Positions 58,108 to 64,000 of a DNA stretch of 64,000 nucleotides are shown here, piece after piece. The DNA comes from Maricaulis sp034670125 (lineage in GTDB: Bacteria > Pseudomonadota > Alphaproteobacteria > Caulobacterales > Maricaulaceae): the NCBI RefSeq assembly GCF_034670125.1, contig NZ_JAXMOC010000002.1, forward strand, positions 496,001 to 560,000. Direction: 5' to 3'. The notes beneath the pieces were generated by a model. That model saw only the letters and a list, made by a program, of their open reading frames with translations, made no database searches and had not been told where the DNA came from. Every line of letters begins with the position of its first letter. The first letter of the stretch is position 1. Made by a program: the position numbers and the translations under genes.

Positions 58108-59100
58108 CTAGGCCAGATCTTCCTCGATCTCGCTCTCACTGATCTCCTTCACCGAGAAACCCAGCGTGTCATAGATTTTCTTCAAAGCCGGCGGCAGGTC
58201 GGCGGTCAGGACCAGCGGCTTGCCGCCGGGGCGCGGGATTTCGAGACGGCGGGCGTGCAGGCAGAGGCGACGGCCGAGGTCTTCCGGCGCCGGGCGGTGG
58301 CAGGTGTATTTCTTGTCACCGAGGATCGCTGTGCCCATGGCCGCCAGATGGACGCGCAGCTGGTGCGTCCGGCCTGTGACCGGACGCAGGGCCACCCAGG
58401 AGGCCTTCTGCCCGGCCTCACCGATGACCACATAACGCGTCAGGGCGTGCTGGGCTCCCTCATCGCCATGACCGGCGGCGACCATGGTCTCGCGCTCGCT
58501 GTCGACCCCCGACGCGGCGGCCTTGCGCATGAAACCCTTGATCTCGCCCATCTTGGGCTTGGGCACACCAATGGCGATCGCCCAATAGGTCTTGCGGGTC
58601 TTGTGCGACTGGAAGGCCTTGGCGAGGCGCGCCGTCGCCTTGGGCCCCTTGCCGACAATCAGGATGCCGGAGGTGTCCTTGTCGAGGCGATGGACCAGCC
58701 GCGGTCGGTCCAGGCCCTCACCGAAGGCATCGAGCATGCCGTCCAGATGCCGGGTCGTCTTGGAGCCGCCCTGCACGGCCAACCCGGCCGGCTTGTTGAA
58801 CGCGATCAGCTCGTCATCCTGATAGATGACCAGCGACCTCACGTAGGCGATGTCCTCATCCGACATCCGGTTGGCCGGTGCCCGTTCGCCCGGTTCCGGC
58901 AGCGGCGGAATACGGACCTCCTGGCCCTCATGGACCCGGCTGTCCCCCTTCACACGCCCGCCATCGACGCGGATCTGACCCTTGCGGCACAGCTTCTGGA
59001 CCATGATCGCCGAGACATGCGGAAAACGACGCTTGAACCAGCGATCGACGCGTGAGCCGTCTTCGGTGGCTTCTACCTTGATGGTCTGGACACCGCTCAT
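58108..59100 (-). CDS. RluA-family pseudouridine synthase (RluC-like)
   Basis: 330 residues: N-terminal S4 RNA-binding domain (SRVDRWFKRRFPHVSAIMVQKLCRKGQIRVDGGRVKGDSRVHEGQEVRIPP) and a RluA catalytic domain with HRLDKDTSGILIVGKG (catalytic Asp), GRTHQLRVHLAAMGTAILGDKKY, and LCLHARRLEIP. The S4-RluA layout is that of RluC, which modifies 23S rRNA near positions 955/2504/2580. A C-terminal acidic extension is present. Translationally coupled to crcB by a four-base overlap. Confidence 0.93.
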   Translation of the reverse strand: MSGVQTIKVEATEDGSRVDRWFKRRFPHVSAIMVQKLCRKGQIRVDGGRVKGDSRVHEGQEVRIPPLPEPGERAPANRMSDEDIAYVRSLVIYQDDELIAFNKPAGLAVQGGSKTTRHLDGMLDAFGEGLDRPRLVHRLDKDTSGILIVGKGPKATARLAKAFQSHKTRKTYWAIAIGVPKPKMGEIKGFMRKAAASGVDSERETMVAAGHGDEGAQHALTRYVVIGEAGQKASWVALRPVTGRTHQLRVHLAAMGTAILGDKKYTCHRPAPEDLGRRLCLHARRLEIPRPGGKPLVLTADLPPALKKIYDTLGFSVKEISESEIEEDLA

Positions 59101-59480
59101 GAGTATGCCTTTCGCATGAGCCAGAGGCCCACAAATACAGCCGCCAGGGCCACCACAACCGAACCCGCCGCGTAGGCGAAGGCCGGCAGGATCGCTTTAC
59201 GCTCGATCATGTTGGCGATTTCCAGGGAGAAAGCCGAGAACGTGGTGAAACCACCCAGGAAGCCGACCGCTCCGAACAGCCGGATATATTGCTGGTCGCT
59301 GCGACCAGTGGCCGCCAGCCAGCCGATCAGCAGACCCATCAGCAGGCCACCGCCAATGTTCACCGCGAATGTACCCCAGACCTGCTCCGGCCCGAACCAG
59401 CGGAAGGTCAGGCGACCGACCTGGTAGCGGGACACGGCACCCAGGGCTCCGCCGGCACCAACGAGAAGATAATTGATCAT
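59097..59480 (-). CDS. crcB: Fluoride ion channel CrcB (Fluc)
   Basis: 127 residues from MINYLLVGAGGALGAVSRYQVGRL. Four TM helices with the Fluc signatures: GGALGAVSRY, GTFAVNIGGGLLMGLLIG (VN-x-G) and GFLGGFTTFSAFSLE (GGFTTFS, the fluoride/Na+ site). It exports toxic fluoride as a dual-topology dimer. The start at 59540 is rejected because it adds an untypical hydrophilic N-terminus. No fluoride riboswitch was recognised upstream. Confidence 0.95.
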   Translation of the reverse strand: MINYLLVGAGGALGAVSRYQVGRLTFRWFGPEQVWGTFAVNIGGGLLMGLLIGWLAATGRSDQQYIRLFGAVGFLGGFTTFSAFSLEIANMIERKAILPAFAYAAGSVVVALAAVFVGLWLMRKAYS

Positions 59481-59626
59481 TCCGGGTCGATAGGGTCCCG
59501 CGCCCCGATTGGCAAGCACTGCCGCATCGAACCTCGCCACATTAACGGCACACTAACAAATCCTAAATTTCATGTAATTTTTGTTTAGCTATGCGTTTTT
59601 GCAATGGCGGTTTGGTGAAATGACGA

Positions 59627-59654
59627 TTGTCCGGCAGCTCTAAGCCCTTATTTA
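59627..59654 (+). promoter_or_regulatory. Candidate promoter of the 59708 micropeptide
   Basis: TTGTCC (59627-59632), a 16-base spacer, and TATTTA (59649-59654), in an unusually AT-rich stretch. The transcript would contain the small CCGGG-AAGG-CCCGG hairpin (59667-59680) before the start codon. Confidence 0.4.
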
Positions 59655-59707
59655 CCAACGTGCGAACCGGGAAGGCCCGGCTCGCCAAGACCGCAAGGAC
59701 AAGACCA

Positions 59708-59812
59708 ATGATGAACCGTGTTTCGACCTCCCTCTCGATGCTCGTCAACGTACTTTTCGTGGCCGGTGTGTTTGGCGCCATGACGCTCGCCCTCGGCGGC
59801 GCATTCGCCTAG
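59708..59812 (+). CDS. Single-TM membrane micropeptide
   Basis: 34 residues from tandem ATG-ATG codons: a short polar start, then hydrophobic SLSMLVNVLFVAGVFGAMTLALGGAFA. AAGGAC lies about eight bases upstream. It has its own candidate promoter and is followed by a strong intrinsic terminator, so it reads as a real monocistronic gene. No family is recognised. It could be a small regulatory or structural membrane peptide; type I toxin identity is possible but unsupported by an antisense RNA. Confidence 0.55.
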   Translation: MMNRVSTSLSMLVNVLFVAGVFGAMTLALGGAFA

Positions 59813-59910
59813 GCTGAACCTCCCCCCCAAGGGTTCAACCAGACGACCAACGATCCGGACCGGCGACACGCCTCACAGTCTCCCGTCCCGATCGATCCCG
59901 ACCCCAAGCG

Positions 59911-59947
59911 AAAGCGGCAGTCTCCCCCAAGGGCTGCCGCTTTTGTT
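59911..59947 (+). terminator. Intrinsic terminator after the micropeptide gene
   Basis: GCGGCAG and CTGCCGC (extended by AAA/TTT pairing to a 10-bp stem) with a 13-base loop, followed by TTTTGTTTTG. Strong rho-independent form. A smaller TGAACC/GGTTCA hairpin lies just after the micropeptide stop codon. Confidence 0.85.
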
Positions 59948-59960
59948 TTGTCGGCATGTC

Positions 59961-59988
59961 TTGGATACGCCGCAAGCCGCGCTAGACT
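59961..59988 (+). promoter_or_regulatory. Candidate housekeeping promoter of the 60013 gene
   Basis: TTGGATA (59961-59967), 13 bases, GCTAGACT (59981-59988), close to the Caulobacter TTGACGS/GCTANAWC form. GCTAGACT-like boxes recur upstream of other genes in the window (near 30148, 30899, 56888, 62567). Confidence 0.5.
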
Positions 59989-60012
59989 GCCTGCAATTTC
60001 AGGAGTCGCGTC

Positions 60013-60762
60013 ATGTCCGTATTCATTCTGGCCGCCTTGCTTGTCTTGCAGGACGCCGAGATCCAGCCTGGTCCCGAGGCGACTGCCACACAGGAAGCCG
60101 CGCCTCAGGCTGGCGAGCCTCAGGCGGGGGCCGATACCGACGAGCCGATGGCAGACAGCCCGCCGACCGATGCGGCGAGCCTGATCGCGCGGATCGAGGG
60201 CCGGTTTGCCAGCCATGCCGACACCGTCGCCGAGATGGCCGGACGCAAGGCGCGCGAGCGCTATCTGTCCGAACTCCTCCTGCCGGTCATTTCACGCGCC
60301 GACCTCGATGACGGGGCACAGGGTGAAATCCTCGCCGCGCTGTCCGGGCAGATCCATGAGATCGAAGCCAATAACAGCCAGTGGGCACTGGACCAGATCG
60401 ATCCGGACAGTTTTCTCACCGTGTGGACGGACAACCCGCGCCTTGGCGCCGAGCTGTTGCGGATGGCCCAGCGCGCCCCGGACAGCCAGGCCCGGCTGGT
60501 CGCTGCTCTGGAACCGGTCGCGCTGGCCGGCGCCTATGACGGGGCGGCCTACGCGGCGATGGCCGATGCGCTCGCCGTGTCACAGAACCAGCCCCAGCCC
60601 TACGGGACAGCGACGGAATGCGTGGACGGGCTGACCCAGGTCTGGCCGCTCGCCGATCCGGACACGATCGACGCCGCCCGCACGGCGCTGGGTCTCGCCC
60701 GGTTCGATGCCAATGCGATAGCCGGTCAGGCTTGCGAGACCACCGAAGCCGAACAACCCTGA
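60013..60762 (+). CDS. Exported DUF6624-like protein
   Basis: 249 residues: a short hydrophobic N-terminus (MSVFILAALLVLQ) that may be a signal peptide, a Pro/Ala/Glu-rich linker (to ~50), then a helical domain. LAALSGQIHEIEANNSQWALDQIDPDSFLTVWTDNPRLGAELLRMAQRAPDSQARLVAALEPVALAGAYDGAAYAAMADALAVSQNQPQPYGT resembles DUF6624, whose hallmark is a G/N-x-P-Q-x-Y-G-T turn. AGGAG precedes the start. Function unknown. It ends one base before the convergent gene. Confidence 0.65.
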   Translation: MSVFILAALLVLQDAEIQPGPEATATQEAAPQAGEPQAGADTDEPMADSPPTDAASLIARIEGRFASHADTVAEMAGRKARERYLSELLLPVISRADLDDGAQGEILAALSGQIHEIEANNSQWALDQIDPDSFLTVWTDNPRLGAELLRMAQRAPDSQARLVAALEPVALAGAYDGAAYAAMADALAVSQNQPQPYGTATECVDGLTQVWPLADPDTIDAARTALGLARFDANAIAGQACETTEAEQP

Positions 60763-61143
60763 TCAGGCATCAGGCTTCGCCCGCAGGCTCAGCAGCAGTA
60801 TCAGCGCCGCAGCCACGACTGACATGATCGCGCTGATGCCCAGCAAGGGCCCCACTGTCGCCTCCTCCGCCAGCCCGCCGAACATCAGGTAGAGCGCCGG
60901 GATCATGATCAGAATAGCGATATGATGCAGCAAAACCTGGATCCAGGCGAGAAAACCGCTGCCCAGCGCGAAGACGCGATAGAGCACGGCCCAGAGAACG
61001 GAGAGGACCCCGCCCAGCAACATCATGTGGGCATGGGTCGGCATCTGGCCGTGGTCGCCCGAGCGGCCCATGTGCTCGCCCAGCAGCATGCCGGCGATCA
61101 GCCAGACAAGACCCAGCGTCAGGTGAATGCGTTCCGGTTTCAT
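60763..61143 (-). CDS. Four-TM membrane protein with conserved histidines
   Basis: 126 residues from MKPERIHLTLGLVWLIAGMLLGEHMGRSGDHGQMPTHAHMMLLGGVLSVLWAVLYRVF. Four helices; histidines at the membrane edge (RIHLTLG, GEHMGRSGDHGQMPTHAHMML) and a later VLLHHIAILIMIPALYL resemble a truncated heme-copper oxidase subunit I helix bundle found in small hypothetical proteins of alphaproteobacteria. Whether heme is bound is unknown. Start moved from 61185 to 61143 because the longer N-terminus is hydrophilic. Confidence 0.7.
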   Translation of the reverse strand: MKPERIHLTLGLVWLIAGMLLGEHMGRSGDHGQMPTHAHMMLLGGVLSVLWAVLYRVFALGSGFLAWIQVLLHHIAILIMIPALYLMFGGLAEEATVGPLLGISAIMSVVAAALILLLSLRAKPDA

Positions 61144-61211
61144 GAAAACTCCCCCCAGAGTGGTTGAGGGAGAAGAATTCGCCAACCGGGCAGCGTTGGC
61201 AAGGCTGCGCT

Positions 61212-62519
61212 TTATGATCGCCGTGTGTGACGCACCTTGCGCCAGCGAGCGAGACGCTCGCCGATTGCCGCCTCACGGCCATTGCCCGTCGGCTCGTAAA
61301 ACACCGGGCGGTCCGGCATGTCGTCAGGGAAATAGTCCTGGCCGGAAACGCCGCCGGCAGCGTCATGATCATATTCATAGCCCTTGCCATAGCCCTGATC
61401 CTTCATCAGGGCGGTCGGGGCGTTGAGAATGTGGGCAGGCGGCATCAGGGAGCCTGTGGCCTTGGCGGCTCTCTGGGCCCGCTTGAAGGCGACGTAAACG
61501 GCATTGGACTTGGCGGCGGTCGCCAGATGGACAACGGCGTGGGCAAGCGCCAGCTCACCCTCGGGTGAGCCGAGGCGCTCATAGGTGCGTGCGGCCTCGT
61601 TGGCGATCATCAGGCCGGTCGGGTCGGCGAGGCCGATATCCTCGGACGCCATGCGCACCAGCCGTCGGGCCAGGAAGAGCGGATCCTCGCCGCCTTCAAG
61701 CATGCGGGCAAACCAGTACAGCGCCGCGTCCGGATCGGAGCCGCGAATGGATTTGTGCAGGGCCGAGATGAGATTGTAGTGTTCGTCACGGTCCTTGTCG
61801 TAGGCGGTCGCGCGCTTGTTGAGCAGCGTGGCGAGGTCGTCGGCGCTGACTTCGACGTCCGGATCGAAGGTGAACACCTCCTCGACCAGGTTGAGCATGT
61901 AGCGGCCGTCGCCATCAGCCATCGAGCACAGGGCGTTGCGGCCCCCGGCATCAAGCGGCAGGGCCCGGCCCATCTCGGCCTCGGCGCGCTGCATCAGCAG
62001 GTCCAGCCCGTCGTCATCGAGCCGTTTGAGGACCAACACCTGGCAGCGCGACAGGAGGGCGGCATTGAGTTCAAAAGACGGGTTCTCTGTGGTCGCACCG
62101 ACCAGCGTCACCGTCCCCTCCTCCACCACCGGCAAGAAGCCATCCTGCTGGGCCCGGTTGAAGCGATGGATCTCGTCAACAAAGAGCAAGGTTCCGCGGC
62201 CCTGCTGACGCCGGGCGCGGGCTCGCTCGAAGGCCTTCTTGAGGTCGGCCACACCGGAAAAGACCGCTGACAGCGGCTCAAACTCCAGATCGCTGTCCTC
62301 GGCCAGCAGGCGGGCAATGGTTGTCTTGCCAACGCCCGGCGGTCCCCACAGGATCAGCGAGGCGAGCCGTCCCTGCGACCGCATCCGGGCAATCGGCCCC
62401 TTGCCGGCGAGCAGGTGGTCCTGGCCGACGACCTCGTCGAGCGCTTGCGGGCGCAATCGGTCGGCCAGCGGTCGCGGGGCTTCGGCATCAAGGCCGGCGG
62501 CTTCAAACAGGCTTGTCAT
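61212..62519 (-). CDS. rarA: Replication-associated recombination protein A (RarA/MgsA AAA+ ATPase)
   Basis: 435 residues. AAA+ core: PLADRLRPQALDEVVGQDHLLAGKGPI, Walker A LILWGPPGVGKTTIARLLA, Walker B TLLFVDEIHRFNRAQQDGFLP, sensor-1 LVGATTENPSFELNAALLSRCQVLVLK, then a C-terminal MgsA domain (HYNLISALHKSIRGSDPDAALYWFARMLEGGEDPLFLARRLVRMASEDIGLADP...) and a zinc-free tail. RarA acts at stalled replication forks and ssDNA gaps. No operon partner. Confidence 0.96.
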   Translation of the reverse strand: MTSLFEAAGLDAEAPRPLADRLRPQALDEVVGQDHLLAGKGPIARMRSQGRLASLILWGPPGVGKTTIARLLAEDSDLEFEPLSAVFSGVADLKKAFERARARRQQGRGTLLFVDEIHRFNRAQQDGFLPVVEEGTVTLVGATTENPSFELNAALLSRCQVLVLKRLDDDGLDLLMQRAEAEMGRALPLDAGGRNALCSMADGDGRYMLNLVEEVFTFDPDVEVSADDLATLLNKRATAYDKDRDEHYNLISALHKSIRGSDPDAALYWFARMLEGGEDPLFLARRLVRMASEDIGLADPTGLMIANEAARTYERLGSPEGELALAHAVVHLATAAKSNAVYVAFKRAQRAAKATGSLMPPAHILNAPTALMKDQGYGKGYEYDHDAAGGVSGQDYFPDDMPDRPVFYEPTGNGREAAIGERLARWRKVRHTRRS

Positions 62520-62605
62520 CGCCCTGGAGCCTAGGCGTGTTCGCGGTGTCGTAGAAGGCAGGTCATGCTAGTCTTGCAGCTCGCAATCCGGTGGGGAGAA
62601 CCGAC

Positions 62606-63061
62606 ATGAATGACGCACCCGGCGATTCAGCACAGGCTGGCGACGCCCATGTGCCGCCGACCTCCGGCGTGGCGCCCTATCTCAGCGTCCGCGATGGTGC
62701 CGCAGCAGTGGACTTCTATACCCGTGCGTTCGATGCCGAATTGCTCGAACGCTATGATTTCGAGGGCAAGTTGGGCCACGCCACGCTGCGCATCAATGAG
62801 GGCATCGTGATGCTGGCCGACGAATTCCCCCAGCACGAGGCGATGATCGGCAACGTCGCCCCGGCCAGCCTGGGCAATCGCACCACCTTTACGCTCAATC
62901 TCTATGTCACCGATGCCGACCGCTGGTTCGACAGGGCCGTGAAGGCGGGCGCCGAGATTGTCCGCCCCTGCAGTGACGAGTTCTTTGGCCGCCACGGCAA
63001 GGTGCGGGACCCGTTCGGGCATGTGTGGAGCTTCGTCGCGTTAAAACCCCACACCGATTGA
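62606..63061 (+). CDS. VOC family (glyoxalase/PhnB-like) protein
   Basis: 151 residues from MNDAPGDSAQAGDAHVPPTSG; GGGGAGA is eight bases upstream. PYLSVRDGAAAVDFYTRAFDAELLERYDFEGKLGHATLRINEGIVMLADEFPQ and FTLNLYVTDADRWFDRAVKAGAEIVRPCSDEFFGRHGKVRDPFGHVWSF form the two beta-alpha-beta-beta-beta units of the vicinal-oxygen-chelate fold, with GRHGKVRDPFGHVW as the PhnB-like signature. Metal ligands are not certain; function unknown. Confidence 0.9.
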   Translation: MNDAPGDSAQAGDAHVPPTSGVAPYLSVRDGAAAVDFYTRAFDAELLERYDFEGKLGHATLRINEGIVMLADEFPQHEAMIGNVAPASLGNRTTFTLNLYVTDADRWFDRAVKAGAEIVRPCSDEFFGRHGKVRDPFGHVWSFVALKPHTD

Positions 63062-63074
63062 AGCCTGGCCCGCC

Positions 63075-64000
63075 CTAGTAAAGGCGGACCGAGGTGTCGA
63101 AGCGCTGTCCGCGACGCTCCACGATCAGCGGCCAGACCTGCGCGCCGTCATGGGCAGCGAGCACCTCGGCGAGGTCATCAAGCGAATAGATCGGCTCGCC
63201 CATCAACTCGACCAGCTGGTCGCCGGGCCGGAAGCCATAACGCGCCGCGACGGACCGCCGCCCGACCGCGCTGATGATCACGCCGCCCCGGAACGGGTCG
63301 AGACCGACGCGTTCGTTGAAGGCCGGTGACAGCGTCACCAGGGCCGCCCCGACCAGCGGATTGCGGCCATCGACAGCAAACGGCTCCGGTTCGGAGATAC
63401 CGGGAGCCGGCTGCACGGCCACATCCAGCGACAGCTCCTCCCCGTCCCGCAGGACCGTGAAGCGGGCATCATCTCCCGCGGCGCGGGTGGCGAGACGAAA
63501 ACGGGCGCCCGCTTCATTGTTGATGGTCTGGCCATCGATCGCCAATACGATATCGCCCTGCATCAGGCCGGCATCATCGGCCGCTGCGAGCGGGTAGACT
63601 TCATTGACCAGCGCGCCACGCGGCCGATCGAGACCGAAAGCATCCGCAATGTCGCTGTCGACCGGCTGCAGGCGGGCGCCCAGCCAGGGGCGGATCAATT
63701 CGCCCTCGCTCATCGCGGTGTCGACCACCCGGGCGACCATCTCGACCGGGATGGCAAAGCCGATCCCGTTCGATCCGCCCGATCGCGAAAAAATCATGGT
63801 GTTCACGCCGACCAGTTCACCGTCCATGTCGACCAGTGCGCCGCCGGAATTGCCCGGATTGATGGCGGCATCAGTCTGGATGAAGGAGGCAAAATCGGTT
63901 TGGCCGACATCTGTGCGGGCCAGTGCCGACACGATGCCGGACGTTACGGTCTGACCGACACCGAACGGGTTGCCAATCGCCAGCACGAGATCGCCCACCT
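63075..64000 (-). CDS. HtrA/DegP-type serine protease (5' end cut off)
   Basis: The last ~308 codons are visible; the gene continues past the right edge, with the His and Asp of the triad outside. VGDLVLAIGNPFGVGQTVTSGIVSALARTDVG and the catalytic Ser loop DAAINPGNSGGALVDMDGELVGVNTMIFSRSGGSNGIGFAIPVEMV are intact. Two PDZ domains follow (PWLGARLQPVDSDIADAFGLDRPRGALVNEVYPLAAADDAGLMQGDIVLAIDG; GGVIISAVGRRSVAARYGFRPGDQLVELMGEPI). It would be a periplasmic quality-control protease. Confidence 0.95.
   Translation of the reverse strand, partial: VGDLVLAIGNPFGVGQTVTSGIVSALARTDVGQTDFASFIQTDAAINPGNSGGALVDMDGELVGVNTMIFSRSGGSNGIGFAIPVEMVARVVDTAMSEGELIRPWLGARLQPVDSDIADAFGLDRPRGALVNEVYPLAAADDAGLMQGDIVLAIDGQTINNEAGARFRLATRAAGDDARFTVLRDGEELSLDVAVQPAPGISEPEPFAVDGRNPLVGAALVTLSPAFNERVGLDPFRGGVIISAVGRRSVAARYGFRPGDQLVELMGEPIYSLDDLAEVLAAHDGAQVWPLIVERRGQRFDTSVRLY

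Noticed and set aside
59480..59600. Fluoride riboswitch upstream of crcB
   Set aside because: No conserved crcB-motif pseudoknot elements could be recognised in the upstream sequence.
59708..59812. Type I toxin (hok/TisB-like)
   Set aside because: The peptide is small and hydrophobic, but no antisense RNA promoter or repeat arrangement was found to support it.

Overview
The window is a gene-dense, GC-rich stretch of an alphaproteobacterial chromosome. MipZ (division-site ATPase), SpmX (muramidase-like polarity protein), a stand-alone FliN, an ATP12 chaperone, DUF1489, DUF1244 and DUF817 proteins point to a dimorphic, flagellated member of the Caulobacterales/Maricaulales (Maricaulis- or Hyphomonas-like). 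The genus is inferred from gene content. No 16S rRNA gene, phage or insertion sequence was seen.

Layout. 1-7.1 kb: tail of an Fe(II)/2OG oxygenase, an MscS-type channel, a DUF559 nuclease among palindromic repeats, and a gatC-gatA-(two small membrane proteins)-gatB operon. 7.2-15.1 kb: ruvX, an AEC carrier, an exported PqqB-like hydrolase, an acetyltransferase, then pyrB-pyrC'-plsY-dprA with stop/start overlaps. The dihydroorotase-like partner has lost its metal-binding histidines. 15.1-18.4 kb: a leftward SPOR lipoprotein-mipZ-J-domain group, divergent from panC. 20.8-35.2 kb: leucine/isovalerate catabolism genes (mccA, an enoyl-CoA hydratase, mccB, isovaleryl-CoA dehydrogenase) interspersed with membrane proteins, a SOUL protein, exported proteins and a cNMP-binding patatin. 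35.2-42.1 kb: spmX with a candidate sigma-54 promoter, a kelch protein, mgtE with a structured leader, tRNA-Leu(GAG), fliN and lipB.

42.1-52 kb: DUF805 membrane proteins, pccA, an ion channel, a fatty-acid desaturase, then a small accessory island (large inverted repeats, a YefM/YoeB toxin-antitoxin pair, an unrecognised 287-residue protein) and pccB. 52-64 kb: a CelD/FemAB-like acetyltransferase, a membrane protein with a conserved polar motif, GrpB, a 2OG oxygenase, the HAD-ATP12 pair, DUF1244, a RluA-family synthase with crcB, a tiny membrane peptide with its own promoter and terminator, rarA, a VOC protein and the C-terminal part of an HtrA protease.

How the genes fit together. MccAB, the hydratase and isovaleryl-CoA dehydrogenase form most of the leucine branch leading to acetyl-CoA and acetoacetate, and PccAB handles propionyl-CoA. 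MipZ, the SPOR protein and SpmX belong to division and polarity control. No single large novel system is obvious. The most interesting non-ordinary signals are the mgtE leader with two mutually exclusive helices, the candidate sigma-54 promoter and expanded acidic region of SpmX, the degenerate PyrC', a terminator hairpin that holds the next gene's Shine-Dalgarno sequence, and the palindrome-rich toxin-antitoxin island.
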